The notes under the pieces were generated by a model, which was not told the origin of the DNA, ran no database searches, and worked only from the letters and a program-made list of their open reading frames with translations. A program made the translations under genes and the position numbers. This document shows positions 31,893-41,761 of a stretch of 64,000 nt of DNA, piece by piece; positions within the stretch are counted from its first letter, which is position 1, and every line of letters starts with the position of its first letter. The stretch lies in the NCBI GenBank assembly GCA_016194635.1, contig JACQBC010000019.1, positions 1-64,000 on the forward strand, given 5' to 3'. Source of the stretch: Gammaproteobacteria bacterium (GTDB lineage: Bacteria; Pseudomonadota; Gammaproteobacteria; UBA6429; Thiohalophilaceae).

Positions 31893-31943
31893 ACAAATCG
31901 GGTATCCTTGCGGCCCTGGACTTGCGTATTAACCCCGGCATCT

Positions 31944-32291
31944 ATGGCGTCAACGATCCCCGAGTTTACTAAGGACGAATTGGTTTTGATCCGCGCCACC
32001 TTGCAGGAGCGCTTTGGACGGGAAGTTACCCTGCAATTGGCCGAGACTGAATTGCGCCTCAATCCCGCCTTGACCGAAATCACCCCCTGTCCGACCGTCT
32101 ACTGGGAGGTTGATAATTGTCATTACTTAATTAGTAAGGTCGATAAAGCGCATTACCATGCCACGTTTTTTTACCGGCTGTATCAACAATACGGCACGCA
32201 AAAGAAACGTTACGATGATCTCTTTGATTGCATCGTGAGTTTACTTAAGGCACAGGAACAACATCAGCAGCAAGAACAAGGTGATAGCTGA
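31944..32291 (+). CDS. conserved-looking hypothetical protein
   Basis: 115 aa from ATG 31944. IPEFTKDELVLIRATLQERFG and a tryptophan/histidine-rich centre (CPTVYWEVDNCHYLISKVDKA) followed by a helical, Gln-rich tail. No family recognised. It follows ubiJ by 51 bases and could be in the same transcript. Confidence 0.65.
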   Translation: MASTIPEFTKDELVLIRATLQERFGREVTLQLAETELRLNPALTEITPCPTVYWEVDNCHYLISKVDKAHYHATFFYRLYQQYGTQKKRYDDLFDCIVSLLKAQEQHQQQEQGDS

Positions 32292-32418
32292 CTTGTCGGG
32301 CTAAGGCCGAGGTATTGAAGTGAAGTCAAACCGCGCCGCTTCACCCTATCCTCTCCCAACGCGAGGGGATAAACGCAAACGCAATCAAACCTAATAACCA
32401 ACCCAACGGAGAGTCTCC

Positions 32419-33747
32419 ATGGCAAAACCCAAGCACGCTGCCCGCAAGGCCGCAACCTCTAAACCTACCGTAAGAAAATCCAAGGCGCCGTTAAAAAACG
32501 CCTTCTATGCACAGTCGGGCGGGGTCACGGCCGTGATCAACGCCAGCGCCTGTGGTGTTATCGAAACCGCGCGCAAGCACAAAAATAAAATCGGTAGGAT
32601 CTACGCCGGGCGTAACGGTATTATTGGCGCGCTCACCGAAGACCTGATCGACACCAGCAAGGAATCCAACAGCATGATCGCCGCGCTGCGCCACACACCG
32701 TCGGGCGCGTTTGGTTCGTGCCGCTATAAATTAAAAAGCCTGGAAGAAAATCGCCGCGAGTATGAACGCCTGATCGAAGTGTTCAAGGCGCACAACATCG
32801 GCTACTTCTTCTATAACGGCGGCGGTGACTCGGCGGACACCTGTTACAAGATCTCGCAACTATCGCAACAAATGGGCTACCCCATTCAAGCCATTCACAT
32901 TCCTAAAACCGTCGATAATGATCTGCCGATCACCGACACCTGCCCCGGTTTTGGTTCGGTGGCCAAATACATTGCCGTGTCCACCCGCGAGGCCACCTTG
33001 GATGTTGCTTCGATGGCCAAAACCTCCACCAAGGTATTTGTGATCGAAGTGATGGGTCGGCACGCGGGGTGGATCGCCGCTGCGGGGGCGCTGGCCTCCA
33101 GCAAGGGGTGTGAGTTACCGATTGTGATCCTGTTCCCCGAAGTCAGTTTCGATGAAGCCAAGTTCCTCGCCAAGGTGGACGGCGCCGTGAAGAAGTTTGG
33201 TTATTGCACCGTGGTTGTATCCGAAGGTGTCAAGGGGCCGGATGGCAAGTTCCTCGCTGATCAAGGTTTAAAAGACGCCTTTGGTCATGCGCAACTAGGC
33301 GGCGTGGCGCCGGTGATCGCCGGCCTGATCCGCGCCAAACTCGGTTTGAAATTCCACTGGGCGGTGGCGGATTATTTACAACGCGCCGCGCGTCACATCG
33401 CCTCGAAGACCGATGTGGAACAGGCCTATGCCATGGGCAAGGCTGCGGTGGAGCTGGCGATCAAGGGCCATAATTCGGTGATGCCCACGGTGGTGCGCAA
33501 GAGCAACAAACCCTATAAATGGGCGGTGGGCGTGGCACCGCTGGAAAAGGTCGCCAATGTTGAAAAGATGATGCCCGCGGATTTTATCAGCGCCGATGGG
33601 TTTGATATCACCGCCAAGGGTCGGGCGTATTTAGAACCGCTGATTAAAGGCGAAGACTATCCGCCGTATAAAGACGGCATGCCGCAGTATGTGCGTTTAA
33701 AAAATACCGCCGTGAAGAAAAAACTTAAGGATGAGTTTAAGGTGTAA
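32419..33747 (+). CDS. pfp: pyrophosphate-type 6-phosphofructokinase
   Basis: 442 aa. After a basic Lys/Ala-rich tail of about 25 residues come YAQSGGVTAVINAS, NGGGDSADTCYKIS and PKTVDND. Lys in PKTVDND (Gly in ATP enzymes) is the pyrophosphate-PFK signature. EVMGRHAGWIAAA and ILFPEV follow. It should phosphorylate fructose 6-phosphate reversibly with PPi. GGAGAG precedes the ATG. Confidence 0.9.
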   Translation: MAKPKHAARKAATSKPTVRKSKAPLKNAFYAQSGGVTAVINASACGVIETARKHKNKIGRIYAGRNGIIGALTEDLIDTSKESNSMIAALRHTPSGAFGSCRYKLKSLEENRREYERLIEVFKAHNIGYFFYNGGGDSADTCYKISQLSQQMGYPIQAIHIPKTVDNDLPITDTCPGFGSVAKYIAVSTREATLDVASMAKTSTKVFVIEVMGRHAGWIAAAGALASSKGCELPIVILFPEVSFDEAKFLAKVDGAVKKFGYCTVVVSEGVKGPDGKFLADQGLKDAFGHAQLGGVAPVIAGLIRAKLGLKFHWAVADYLQRAARHIASKTDVEQAYAMGKAAVELAIKGHNSVMPTVVRKSNKPYKWAVGVAPLEKVANVEKMMPADFISADGFDITAKGRAYLEPLIKGEDYPPYKDGMPQYVRLKNTAVKKKLKDEFKV

Positions 33748-33765
33748 GCTACAGTATCGGAGATA

Positions 33766-33793
33766 TTGGGGATAGAATTCATTCTGTCCCCAA
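33766..33793. repeat. short inverted repeat of the REP type
   Basis: TTGGGGATAGAAT and ATTCTGTCCCCAA form a 13-bp stem with one G:T-type difference around a tiny AATTC loop. It lies between pfp and the small ORF and may act as a terminator or REP element. Confidence 0.5.
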
Positions 33794-33840
33794 GCCGATC
33801 AGAATACAATCCCACATTAATAGCGTCTTGAGGGATCGCC

Positions 33841-34035
33841 ATGACACTCGATAAGGCCCGCGAATTACTCAATGTTCAAATCGGTCTCGGCAGCGGCTAT
33901 AACCGCAACGCGGCTAGATTGATCCTAGCGGAAATTCAACGCGAGCACGGCCAGGCCGGCGTGGATCAATTGATTAAAGAACTCCACCTGGATCAGCACT
34001 TTGGTTGTAAAGTCGGTGAGGTGATACGAATTTAA
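33841..34035 (+). CDS. small hypothetical protein
   Basis: 64 aa. MTLDKARELLNVQIGLGSGY and AARLILAEIQREHGQAGVDQ then LIKELHLDQHFG: an all-helical soluble protein with a possible nucleotide-like GLGSGYN loop that is not a Walker motif. GAGGGATCGCC precedes the ATG. No family recognised. Confidence 0.6.
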   Translation: MTLDKARELLNVQIGLGSGYNRNAARLILAEIQREHGQAGVDQLIKELHLDQHFGCKVGEVIRI

Positions 34036-34052
34036 ATCTAACTCTAGTTTAA

Positions 34053-34541
34053 CTAGGCGCCGTACGTTTCGTGTTTTACCACTAGCACGCTGGCTGCTGG
34101 AGGCGCCTTGACGGCGCGCTCCTCGTGCGCGGATTTAATCAGGTGTTCCAATTCGGTGAACAGTTTTCGGATCACGGTTTGATCGGCGTTGTTATACAAC
34201 ATGGCCTTAATCCGTAAGGTTGAGGCCATACCCTTGGCCTTGATAATGATTTCCTTCTCGCCCAAGGCAATAAAGTATACATTTTTGAATTCAATCATAG
34301 AGCGCCGCCCGGCCAACCACGCACGGTAACTAAACTTACTGTACTGCCACACCATGGCCGGCATGTAACTGAGCAAGGTGGTGATCACCCCCAACAATAC
34401 CAGCGCCCCGCTTTCTAACCATAAGCCCAGCTGCAAGCCGAGATTAACCGCCACGGCGATAAAACCGAGGGTCACCAGCCCAAAACCCAGTTGCCGATGC
34501 AAACCGCTGAAAGAAAACTGAGTACGAATGGGGGTATACAT
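34053..34541 (-). CDS. hypothetical membrane protein
   Basis: 162 aa. Two membrane segments (LGFGLVTLGFIAVAVNLGL; SGALVLLGVITTLLSYMPAM) are followed by a soluble C-terminal half (FKNVYFIALGEKEIIIKAKG, VIRKLFTELEHLIKSAHEE). Probably inner membrane with the C-terminus in the cytoplasm. No family recognised. It converges with the small ORF on the other strand. Confidence 0.6.
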   Translation of the reverse strand: MYTPIRTQFSFSGLHRQLGFGLVTLGFIAVAVNLGLQLGLWLESGALVLLGVITTLLSYMPAMVWQYSKFSYRAWLAGRRSMIEFKNVYFIALGEKEIIIKAKGMASTLRIKAMLYNNADQTVIRKLFTELEHLIKSAHEERAVKAPPAASVLVVKHETYGA

Positions 34542-34618
34542 GCACGCGCTCCCTGTGTGTGTTAGTACGTGGAGGCGGCGATTCTAACAAACTTCAGCGC
34601 GGCATTGCCATGACTGAA

Positions 34619-35290
34619 TTACAGAGTCTTGACGGCGTTATCTTTTTCCCGTGAAGTCACGCGCGGCGGCGCGGACTTTTTACGCCGTCGCGCGATGCAA
34701 CTGAAATAACTGTTCATAAAACCGGGCACCACGATCTTCTCAAAGCGCAGTGTCGGGTTGTCCACCAGTTCGTGGATATTCTCTTTTAATAAGCACCAGG
34801 CGGCGGTGTCGCTGAGCCGGCCCACACCATGACTGGCTTCCTCATCACACAACTGACTGACGGCCTCGCAGGCCACACCGTCCAAGGCGCTGAAAATTCC
34901 CACCTGATGCATGGCCAGGTCATTTAACAACAGGCTCAGGGCTTCTGCCCCTTCCGCATCATTCTTGAATAACGCGGCCACGAGTTGTGTCGCGGTATGG
35001 CCGGCGAATAAATGGTGACTGGTAGGGAACACCCGTTGCAACGGTATACCCAGCTGTCCGGCGAAGGCACGTTGATTTTCGATCAAACGCACAAGACCCA
35101 TCACTAAGACACGGCTAAACACCCACTTCCGATCCTGGCGGATGCCGTCTTCCGATGTGGTAAATGAATCACTCATGATGTTATGCAGTGTATTTAAGGG
35201 GTGGGCCCAACGGGTTGAGACCTGGTTAACACTATAACGAATTTGAATCCCCGCATACAATACATTATTAACCTGTGAATAACATTTCAT
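34619..35290 (-). CDS. hypothetical protein with weak similarity to T6SS FHA C-terminal domains
   Basis: 223 aa. GGAGGAG lies 11 bases before the ATG at 35290, supporting the long form over an internal ATG at 35176. LNDLAMHQVGIFSALDGVAC followed by EAVSQL and later KIVVPGFMNSYFSCI recalls the helical C-terminal domain of type VI secretion FHA proteins (the D-x-x-x-HQ motif), but there is no FHA domain and no T6SS gene nearby. Treat the similarity as a hint. Confidence 0.5.
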   Translation of the reverse strand: MKCYSQVNNVLYAGIQIRYSVNQVSTRWAHPLNTLHNIMSDSFTTSEDGIRQDRKWVFSRVLVMGLVRLIENQRAFAGQLGIPLQRVFPTSHHLFAGHTATQLVAALFKNDAEGAEALSLLLNDLAMHQVGIFSALDGVACEAVSQLCDEEASHGVGRLSDTAAWCLLKENIHELVDNPTLRFEKIVVPGFMNSYFSCIARRRKKSAPPRVTSREKDNAVKTL

Positions 35291-35498
35291 TGGGTGCGAT
35301 TCTCCTCCCCCTGCCGTCCATTAATTTAAAGTAACCCCATGTATTTCATCGCATAATCATTGTATTCAGCCGCGCATATTCAGAAAGACGCCTGGGGTCT
35401 AGTGGGTAGTGGCCGCTGCAAAATGGGCAATCTCCCGTAGATTCAGCTGTAGCCGCGCGAATTTGTTATGCTATGCCGTTCTCAGCATAAAAATACCC

Positions 35499-37385
35499 AT
35501 GGACCAGCCTCCTGCCTCATCCACTACGTCTACCCGACTGCTTGCGTTGATCATCGGCGCAATCGGCGTTGTGTATGGTGATATCGGGACCAGCCCGCTG
35601 TATGCCTTAAAAGAAGCCTTTAACGGCCCGCATGCCATCGCGGTTACCCACGATAATGTTTTAGGGGTGTTATCGTTGATCTTCTGGTCGCTGATCTTCG
35701 TGGTTTCAGTGAAATACGTGGTCTTGATCATGCGTGCCGACAACCACGGAGAGGGCGGGATCATGGCCTTGATGGCCTTGGTACAACGCGCCACCGAACA
35801 ACGTGCGCGGTTACGTTGGTTATTGATGACCCTGGGGATCTTCGGTGCCGCGTTATTTTACGGCGATGGGATGATCACCCCGGCCATCTCGGTGCTGTCG
35901 GCGGTAGAAGGGCTGGAAGTCGCCACCCCGGCGCTAAAACGTTTTGTTATTCCGATCACCTTGAGTGTGTTGGTGGTGTTATTCCTGTTGCAGCGCCACG
36001 GCACCGCGCGCGTCGGTGCGGTGTTTGGGCCGATCATGATTGCGTGGTTTATTACCCTGGCCGTACTGGGCATCATCAGTATTACGCAATACCCGGATGT
36101 CTTGGCCGCGCTGCACCCCGGTTATGCGCTTGGATTTTTTGAACACACCCATTGGGCCGGGTTTCTGGTCTTGGGCGCGGTCGTGCTCGCCGTCACCGGT
36201 TGTGAAGCCCTGTATGCCGACATGGGGCATTTTGGCAAACACGCGATCCGCGCGGCGTGGTTTAGTTTTGTATTGCCCGCCCTGGTGTTGAATTATTTCG
36301 GTCAGGGCGCGCTGTTACTGCACACCCCCAATATCACCAATCCTTTTTATGAATTGGCCCCCAACTGGGCCCTGTACCCGATGGTCGCGCTGTCCACCTG
36401 CGCCACCATCATCGCCTCGCAAGCGGTGATCTCCGGCGCGTTTTCGATCACCCGCCAGGCGATCCAACTGGGTTATGCACCGCGTATGGGTGTTACCCAC
36501 ACCTCCGAAAGCGAGATCGGTCAAATCTATATTCCGTTCATGAACTGGGGATTGTTGGTGGGCGTTTTGATCCTAGTCATTGGTTTTCAATCGTCGAGCA
36601 ATCTCGCCGCCGCCTATGGCATTGCCGTCACTGGGACCATGGCCATCGATACAATCCTGGCCTTTGTGGTGGTACGCGGCTTGTGGCAATGGAACTGGGT
36701 AATGACGGTGATCGGCATCGTGGTATTTCTGTCGGTGGATATCGTATTTTTCAGCGCCAACACTGAAAAGATTATGCAAGGCGGCTGGTTCCCCTTGGTT
36801 ATCGCCTTGGTCATGTTCACCCTCATGTCCACCTGGAAACGCGGCCGGGCCTTGTTGTACGAACGTTTGGCCGTCTTGACGATTAAACTAGTGCCCTTTG
36901 TGGAGTCATTATCGAAACACCCCCCGCAAAAAGTACCGGGCACGGCGATCTTTTTAACGACCAGTCAGGACGGTGTACCGCACGCCCTGTTACACAACTT
37001 AAAACACAATAAAATCTTGCACGAACACGTGATCGTGTTAAAGGTGCATTTTCATGATGTCCCGTACATCGAGGACGCCCAACGCATTCAGATCGAAACC
37101 CTGGCGCCGGGGTTTTATCGCCTACGGGTTAACTACGGATTCAAAGACCTCACCGATATCCCGCGCGCCCTGGCCTTGTGTAAAGACCAAGGGCTGGCAC
37201 TAAACGTCATGGAGACCTCGTTTTTCTTAAGCCGTGAAACCCTGATCTCCACTGATCGCCCCGGCATGGCCCGTTGGCGTGAAAAATTATTCATTGGCAT
37301 GAGCCGCAATGCCGGTAGCATCACCGCGTATTTTAATATCCCCACCAACCGGGTGATCGAGCTGGGAACACAAGTGGAGTTGTAA
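35499..37385 (+). CDS. kup: Kup-type potassium uptake protein
   Basis: 628 aa from ATG 35499. GAIGVVYGDIGTSPLYALKE is the diagnostic N-terminal motif. DNHGEGGIMALMALV, LFYGDGMITPAISVLSAVEG and AFSITRQAIQLGYAPR follow, with 12 membrane segments and a cytoplasmic C-terminal domain (HEHVIVLKVHF, VNYGFKDLTDIP). It is a proton-coupled potassium importer. About 200 bases of upstream region are available for regulation. Confidence 0.95.
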   Translation: MDQPPASSTTSTRLLALIIGAIGVVYGDIGTSPLYALKEAFNGPHAIAVTHDNVLGVLSLIFWSLIFVVSVKYVVLIMRADNHGEGGIMALMALVQRATEQRARLRWLLMTLGIFGAALFYGDGMITPAISVLSAVEGLEVATPALKRFVIPITLSVLVVLFLLQRHGTARVGAVFGPIMIAWFITLAVLGIISITQYPDVLAALHPGYALGFFEHTHWAGFLVLGAVVLAVTGCEALYADMGHFGKHAIRAAWFSFVLPALVLNYFGQGALLLHTPNITNPFYELAPNWALYPMVALSTCATIIASQAVISGAFSITRQAIQLGYAPRMGVTHTSESEIGQIYIPFMNWGLLVGVLILVIGFQSSSNLAAAYGIAVTGTMAIDTILAFVVVRGLWQWNWVMTVIGIVVFLSVDIVFFSANTEKIMQGGWFPLVIALVMFTLMSTWKRGRALLYERLAVLTIKLVPFVESLSKHPPQKVPGTAIFLTTSQDGVPHALLHNLKHNKILHEHVIVLKVHFHDVPYIEDAQRIQIETLAPGFYRLRVNYGFKDLTDIPRALALCKDQGLALNVMETSFFLSRETLISTDRPGMARWREKLFIGMSRNAGSITAYFNIPTNRVIELGTQVEL

Positions 37386-37403
37386 TCGTCACACTAAACA
37401 CCG

Positions 37404-40400
37404 ATGTTATTCACAATTAAAGATATTCAACAATTTACCACCCCCGCCTCCTATGATCGCGGCCTGGCCTACCAACGCTCCGGCCACGTGCTGAGTTGCC
37501 ATATCGCCCAGGCGGGTAATTTAATCACCGGAATAATACAAGGCGGCGAGACCGCCCCTTACAACGTCGTGGTGCAAATTCAACCCAACCGTAAACACGC
37601 TGTTACGATCAATGGGCATTGCGACTGCCCGATGCAATTCAACTGCAAACACGTGGTGGCTCTGCTGTTACACGCCCTGCAAGAGAACACCGAGTTATCG
37701 CTTAAGCCAACCACGCCGCGACCCGCCACAGATACGTTAACGCCGGCAGTCGATACCTGGCTTGAACAACTCACACAGACGATACAACCGAGCATCGCCG
37801 CCGCACCGGTCGCCCCACGGATGGAATTTTTACATTATGTGCTGAACGTGGATACGCGCTTACCTCGTCCGCAATTATACGTAGAATTTTTCACGCTGCG
37901 GATCAAAAAAGACGGCCGCCCCGGTAAACCGCAAGTGTTTCGCGGTGGTCTAAACAGTACGACCATCAGCGAGGACGATCGCTTTTTGTTGCGCTGGCTG
38001 CAAGCCCTGAAGGATTTTCAGACCCTGCGCGCCACTATCCTAGGCAAAGAAGGGGCGCGCTTGTTGCACGACATGATCGCCACTGGACGTTGTCATTGGC
38101 AATCCGCCACGCATCCGCCGCTGCTGCCCGGCGCCATCCGCAGCGCCGGTTTGCAATGGGTACTGCAGGCGGACGGTAGCCAACAACTGCGTTGCCAAGG
38201 TGACGGCATCGATATATTACTCCCGCTCGAGCCGCCCTGGTATATCGATACCACCCAGCACCAATGCGGCCAGATTGATTTAAATGTACCGGATCACATC
38301 GCCAAACTTTTAGTCCATGCACCATTGGTAGCACCACAACAGGCCGCGGCGGTACGAAAACAACTCGGCAAGCTTGCCGGGCCGCTGCCGATCCCCTTGC
38401 CGCGACAATTTGAAGATATAACCCAACGCCCGGTCAAACCCGTTCCCCACCTGACCCTGTTGGTGAAAAATTTGCAGGTCCGGTATGAATACCGTTGGGA
38501 ATTCGATCAGCGTGAGGTTGCCATTGAACTTGCGCAACTACGTTTCAATTATGACGACACATTAATCGGCCTCAATGATCCGCGTAATGAAATTTGCCGG
38601 GTGGCCGGTAATAGTATTACCTACACCCAGCGCGACCTAAAAACCGAACACCAGGCCCTGCAAGCCTTGGATGAATGGGGTTTTGAACCGATTGAAATGG
38701 CCATGGCGTTCGAGGTTCCGGAAGAAAACATCATGGACCTGTCAATGTGTTTTGACGAACAACGCACCCAGGCGCTGGTAAATTTTACCGTCGCCGGCAT
38801 CCCGCAGTTGCAGGCACAGGGCTGGAAAATCCACCTCACCGCGGATTATCCGTTTCGCAGCGCAACCCAGACCGGCGAGTGGTACGTCAGCGTGGACACA
38901 CCCGCGGCCCATCCCTGGTTTGATATTGATCTGGGTATTGAAGTCGACGGACAGGCCGTGAGTTTATTGCCCATTCTAGATTCGATGTTAGCCGGATTAC
39001 CCGAACTCAAAACCCTGATGCACTCGGGCAAACCGCAAGCTTACCAAACCGTGGCCACGCGTTTACCCGATGGGCGGCTGTTGTCCCTACCGCTGGAACG
39101 GCTCTACACTATTCTGAGCACCTTGGAAGAATTACACCAGCCGCACAGCAATACCTCCTCGGCGTTGCGTTTGAATCAATACCAACTGGCGCAGCTTGCC
39201 GAACTGGAAGACGCCCTCGGGCAGAACACCCAATGGCACGGCGGTGAACGGCAACGCACACTCGGCCGTCAGCTCAAGGCGTTTGACGGTATCAAGGCCG
39301 TGAGTATACCCAATAATCTGCAAGCGACTTTACGCCCTTATCAGCAATTAGGGCTCAATTGGCTGCAATTCTTGCGGGAGTATCAACTGGCCGGAATTCT
39401 CGCGGATGACATGGGCTTGGGTAAAACCATCCAAGCCCTGGCGCACCTATTGTGCGAAAAAAATTCCGGCCGCATGGACCTGCCCAGCTTGGTGGTCGCG
39501 CCCACCAGCTTGATGTATAACTGGCGGGCCGAGGCCGAACGCTTCGCTCCGGAGCTGCGTGTTCTGGTGTTGCAAGGCAGCGAACGCAAACAACATTTCA
39601 ACGCGCTGCGCGACTATGATCTGATCCTCACCACCTATCCGTTATTGCCGCGCGATCAAGACGTGCTATTGGCACAACGCTACCACCTGATGATTTTGGA
39701 TGAAGCGCAAAACATCAAAAACCCCACCGCCAAGGCCAGCCAACTGGTACGCCAACTGCAGGCCCGGCACCTGCTGTGCCTGACCGGGACGCCGCTGGAA
39801 AATCACTTGGGCGAACTCTGGGCGCAATTCGACTTTCTGATGCCGGGCTTGCTCGGCAATGACAAGGAATTTCGTCGCCTGTTTCGCACCCCGATCGAGA
39901 AACACAACGATAAACCGCGCCTAGCACGGCTAGTACGTCGCGTCTCTGCGTTTATGTTGCGTCGCACCAAACAAGAGGTTGCCACCGAATTACCGCCCAA
40001 AACGGAGATCATTCAAACCATCGAATTGAGCGGCGCGCAACGCGACCTGTACGAAAGTATTCGCCTGGCGATGCACGAAAAAGTCCGCGACGCGATCCGC
40101 GCACAAGGCATATCGCGCAGCCACATTATTATCCTGGATGCACTGCTGAAATTGCGCCAAGTCTGTTGTGACCCGCGGCTGCTTAAACTGAGTAACGCCA
40201 AAAATTTGCGCCATTCGGCCAAGCTCGATTGGCTGATGGACGCCCTGCCCGAACTCATCGCCGAAGGTCGGCGGATTTTATTGTTTTCACAATTCACCAG
40301 CATGTTGGCCTTGATCGAAGACGCGCTAAGTAAACAACAGCTCGACTACGTCAAGCTCACCGGCGACACCAAGCAACGCGCCACGCCGATTCAACGCTTT

Positions 40401-40727
40401 CAAGCAGGCAAGGTGCCGCTGTTCCTCATCAGCCTCAAGGCCGGGGGTACCGGTTTAAACCTCACCGCCGCCGACACCGTGATCCATTATGATCCGTGGT
40501 GGAACCCGGCGGTGGAAAACCAGGCCACCGATCGCGCCCACCGCATCGGTCAGGATAAACCGGTGTTTGTGTATAAATTAATTACCAGCGGCACGGTGGA
40601 AGAGAAAATCTTGCAAATGCAGGCCCGTAAACAAGCCCTGGCTGATAGCTTGTTCAGTGCCGGTGGCGAGGCGGGGAAGGCGCTGAGTGCAGATGATCTA
40701 GAGGCATTATTTGAACCTTTGGGCTAA
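37404..40727 (+). CDS. SWIM-zinc-finger SNF2-family helicase
   Basis: 1107 aa. An N-terminal SWIM finger (CDCPMQFNCKHVVALLLHAL, about residues 72-92) is followed by a long middle region and a SNF2 core: Walker A in ADDMGLGKTIQALAHL (about 667), the DEAQ box in MILDEAQNIKN, TGTPLENHLGELW, and the C-terminal lobe with LISLKAGGTGLNLT and QATDRAHRIGQ. A DNA-dependent ATPase that remodels protein-DNA complexes. It starts 18 bases after kup. Confidence 0.93.
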   Translation: MLFTIKDIQQFTTPASYDRGLAYQRSGHVLSCHIAQAGNLITGIIQGGETAPYNVVVQIQPNRKHAVTINGHCDCPMQFNCKHVVALLLHALQENTELSLKPTTPRPATDTLTPAVDTWLEQLTQTIQPSIAAAPVAPRMEFLHYVLNVDTRLPRPQLYVEFFTLRIKKDGRPGKPQVFRGGLNSTTISEDDRFLLRWLQALKDFQTLRATILGKEGARLLHDMIATGRCHWQSATHPPLLPGAIRSAGLQWVLQADGSQQLRCQGDGIDILLPLEPPWYIDTTQHQCGQIDLNVPDHIAKLLVHAPLVAPQQAAAVRKQLGKLAGPLPIPLPRQFEDITQRPVKPVPHLTLLVKNLQVRYEYRWEFDQREVAIELAQLRFNYDDTLIGLNDPRNEICRVAGNSITYTQRDLKTEHQALQALDEWGFEPIEMAMAFEVPEENIMDLSMCFDEQRTQALVNFTVAGIPQLQAQGWKIHLTADYPFRSATQTGEWYVSVDTPAAHPWFDIDLGIEVDGQAVSLLPILDSMLAGLPELKTLMHSGKPQAYQTVATRLPDGRLLSLPLERLYTILSTLEELHQPHSNTSSALRLNQYQLAQLAELEDALGQNTQWHGGERQRTLGRQLKAFDGIKAVSIPNNLQATLRPYQQLGLNWLQFLREYQLAGILADDMGLGKTIQALAHLLCEKNSGRMDLPSLVVAPTSLMYNWRAEAERFAPELRVLVLQGSERKQHFNALRDYDLILTTYPLLPRDQDVLLAQRYHLMILDEAQNIKNPTAKASQLVRQLQARHLLCLTGTPLENHLGELWAQFDFLMPGLLGNDKEFRRLFRTPIEKHNDKPRLARLVRRVSAFMLRRTKQEVATELPPKTEIIQTIELSGAQRDLYESIRLAMHEKVRDAIRAQGISRSHIIILDALLKLRQVCCDPRLLKLSNAKNLRHSAKLDWLMDALPELIAEGRRILLFSQFTSMLALIEDALSKQQLDYVKLTGDTKQRATPIQRFQAGKVPLFLISLKAGGTGLNLTAADTVIHYDPWWNPAVENQATDRAHRIGQDKPVFVYKLITSGTVEEKILQMQARKQALADSLFSAGGEAGKALSADDLEALFEPLG

Positions 40728-40741
40728 AAAGGATTTTTTGG

Positions 40742-40769
40742 TTGTGTCATATAGTAAACTGGTTTACTA
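40742..40769 (+). promoter_or_regulatory. predicted promoter of the SRPBCC-marR operon
   Basis: TTGTGT (40742-40747) and TACTAT (40765-40770) with a 17-base spacer. The palindromic operator covers the spacer and the -10 box. Confidence 0.55.
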
Positions 40770-40772
40770 TAT
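40749..40772. promoter_or_regulatory. 24-bp palindrome, probable MarR operator
   Basis: ATATAGTAAAC and GTTTACTATAT are perfect 11-bp arms around TG. It overlaps the predicted promoter and lies 30 bases before the first gene of an operon encoding a MarR repressor, so autorepression is likely. Confidence 0.75.
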
Positions 40773-40802
40773 CGCGTACCAGCGATTGCCGCGGAGATCC
40801 TT

Positions 40803-41222
40803 ATGTGGAGCAAGACCTATAGTCAAAAAGTACGCGGCCTAAGCGCCGATAAAGTTTGGCAAGTATGGACCGACGTAAACCAATGGCATCGCTGGCAAGG
40901 CGACATTGAGTACGCCAAACTCGACGGCGAGTTTAAAGTAGGTAATCGTTTTGTGCTTAAACCAAAGGGCGGCCCGCGGGTTAGTATTGAGCTTATTGAA
41001 GTGGTGACAAATACGCTATTCACCGATCTAACCCGTTTTCCGTTGGCGAGGATGTACGGCACCCATGCGTTTGTTGATCATGGTGAGGAGCTGGAGATAA
41101 AAACCACGATGCGCGTCGAGGGGTGGTTGTCCTTGCTGTGGAGAAAGCTGGTGGCGGAAGGGATTGCCAAGGGCATGCCCGAACAAACCGCGCAACTGAT
41201 CGAGCAAGCCCGCCGTGTCTAG
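40803..41222 (+). CDS. SRPBCC-family (polyketide cyclase-like) protein
   Basis: 139 aa. MWSKTYSQKVRGLSADKVWQVWTDVNQWHRWQGD and the later VSIELIEVVTNTLFTDLTRF, MYGTHAFVDHG, IKTTMRVEGWLSLLWRKLVA show the START/SRPBCC helix-grip fold with a hydrophobic cavity. It probably binds or handles a lipophilic compound. It is the first gene of the operon with the MarR gene, which overlaps its end by eight bases. Confidence 0.85.
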   Translation: MWSKTYSQKVRGLSADKVWQVWTDVNQWHRWQGDIEYAKLDGEFKVGNRFVLKPKGGPRVSIELIEVVTNTLFTDLTRFPLARMYGTHAFVDHGEELEIKTTMRVEGWLSLLWRKLVAEGIAKGMPEQTAQLIEQARRV

Positions 41223-41676
41223 GGGCTCGCCGTTTAAACATGCCAAGGCCGATGACAGCGCGGGGTTTTTGCTTTGGAAAATTACCACGTTATGGCAGCG
41301 AAAGTTAGCCGAGGTATTGAGCGAGTTTGGGATCACCCAAACACAATTCGCGTTGTTGGCGTCGTTACGGTGGTTTGAAGAACAACAACAGCCCACCAGC
41401 CAGACCCACCTGGTCGATCACACGAAGATTGATAAAATGACGGTTTCAAAATCCCTACGCCAACTCGAGGCGGCGGGTCTGGTGGTAAGGGAGCCCTCGG
41501 ACTTGGATAGCCGGGCGACCCGGATTCGATTCAGCGCGCGGGGAAAAAAGTTGATTCAAAAAGCCATCGTGGCGATTGAAAACGCCGATGCGGCGTTTTT
41601 TTCCTGCCTCAATAAAAAACAACTGACGGTATATAAATCCCTCGCGGTGCTGATCATCGGCCATAACCAGGGATAA
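41215..41676 (+). CDS. MarR-family transcriptional regulator
   Basis: 153 aa from a GTG at 41215 that overlaps the SRPBCC stop. LWQRKLAEVLSEFGITQTQFALLASLRW, LVDHTKIDKMTVSKSLRQLEAAGLV and REPSDLDSRATRIRFSARGKKLI are the MarR winged-helix with DxR wing. It is predicted to bind the 24-bp palindrome before the operon and respond to a small ligand. Confidence 0.9.
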   Translation: MSRGSPFKHAKADDSAGFLLWKITTLWQRKLAEVLSEFGITQTQFALLASLRWFEEQQQPTSQTHLVDHTKIDKMTVSKSLRQLEAAGLVVREPSDLDSRATRIRFSARGKKLIQKAIVAIENADAAFFSCLNKKQLTVYKSLAVLIIGHNQG

Positions 41677-41761
41677 CCGAGCTAGCACTACCGTTACCGC
41701 ACAGCGTTACTAAGCACTTTCCGACCCTTGGTCATTCGAGCCCCGTCAAAATCGCACCGGC

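Noticed and set aside
35299-35498. Riboswitch upstream of kup
   Set aside because: No conserved riboswitch core was recognisable in the 200-base leader.
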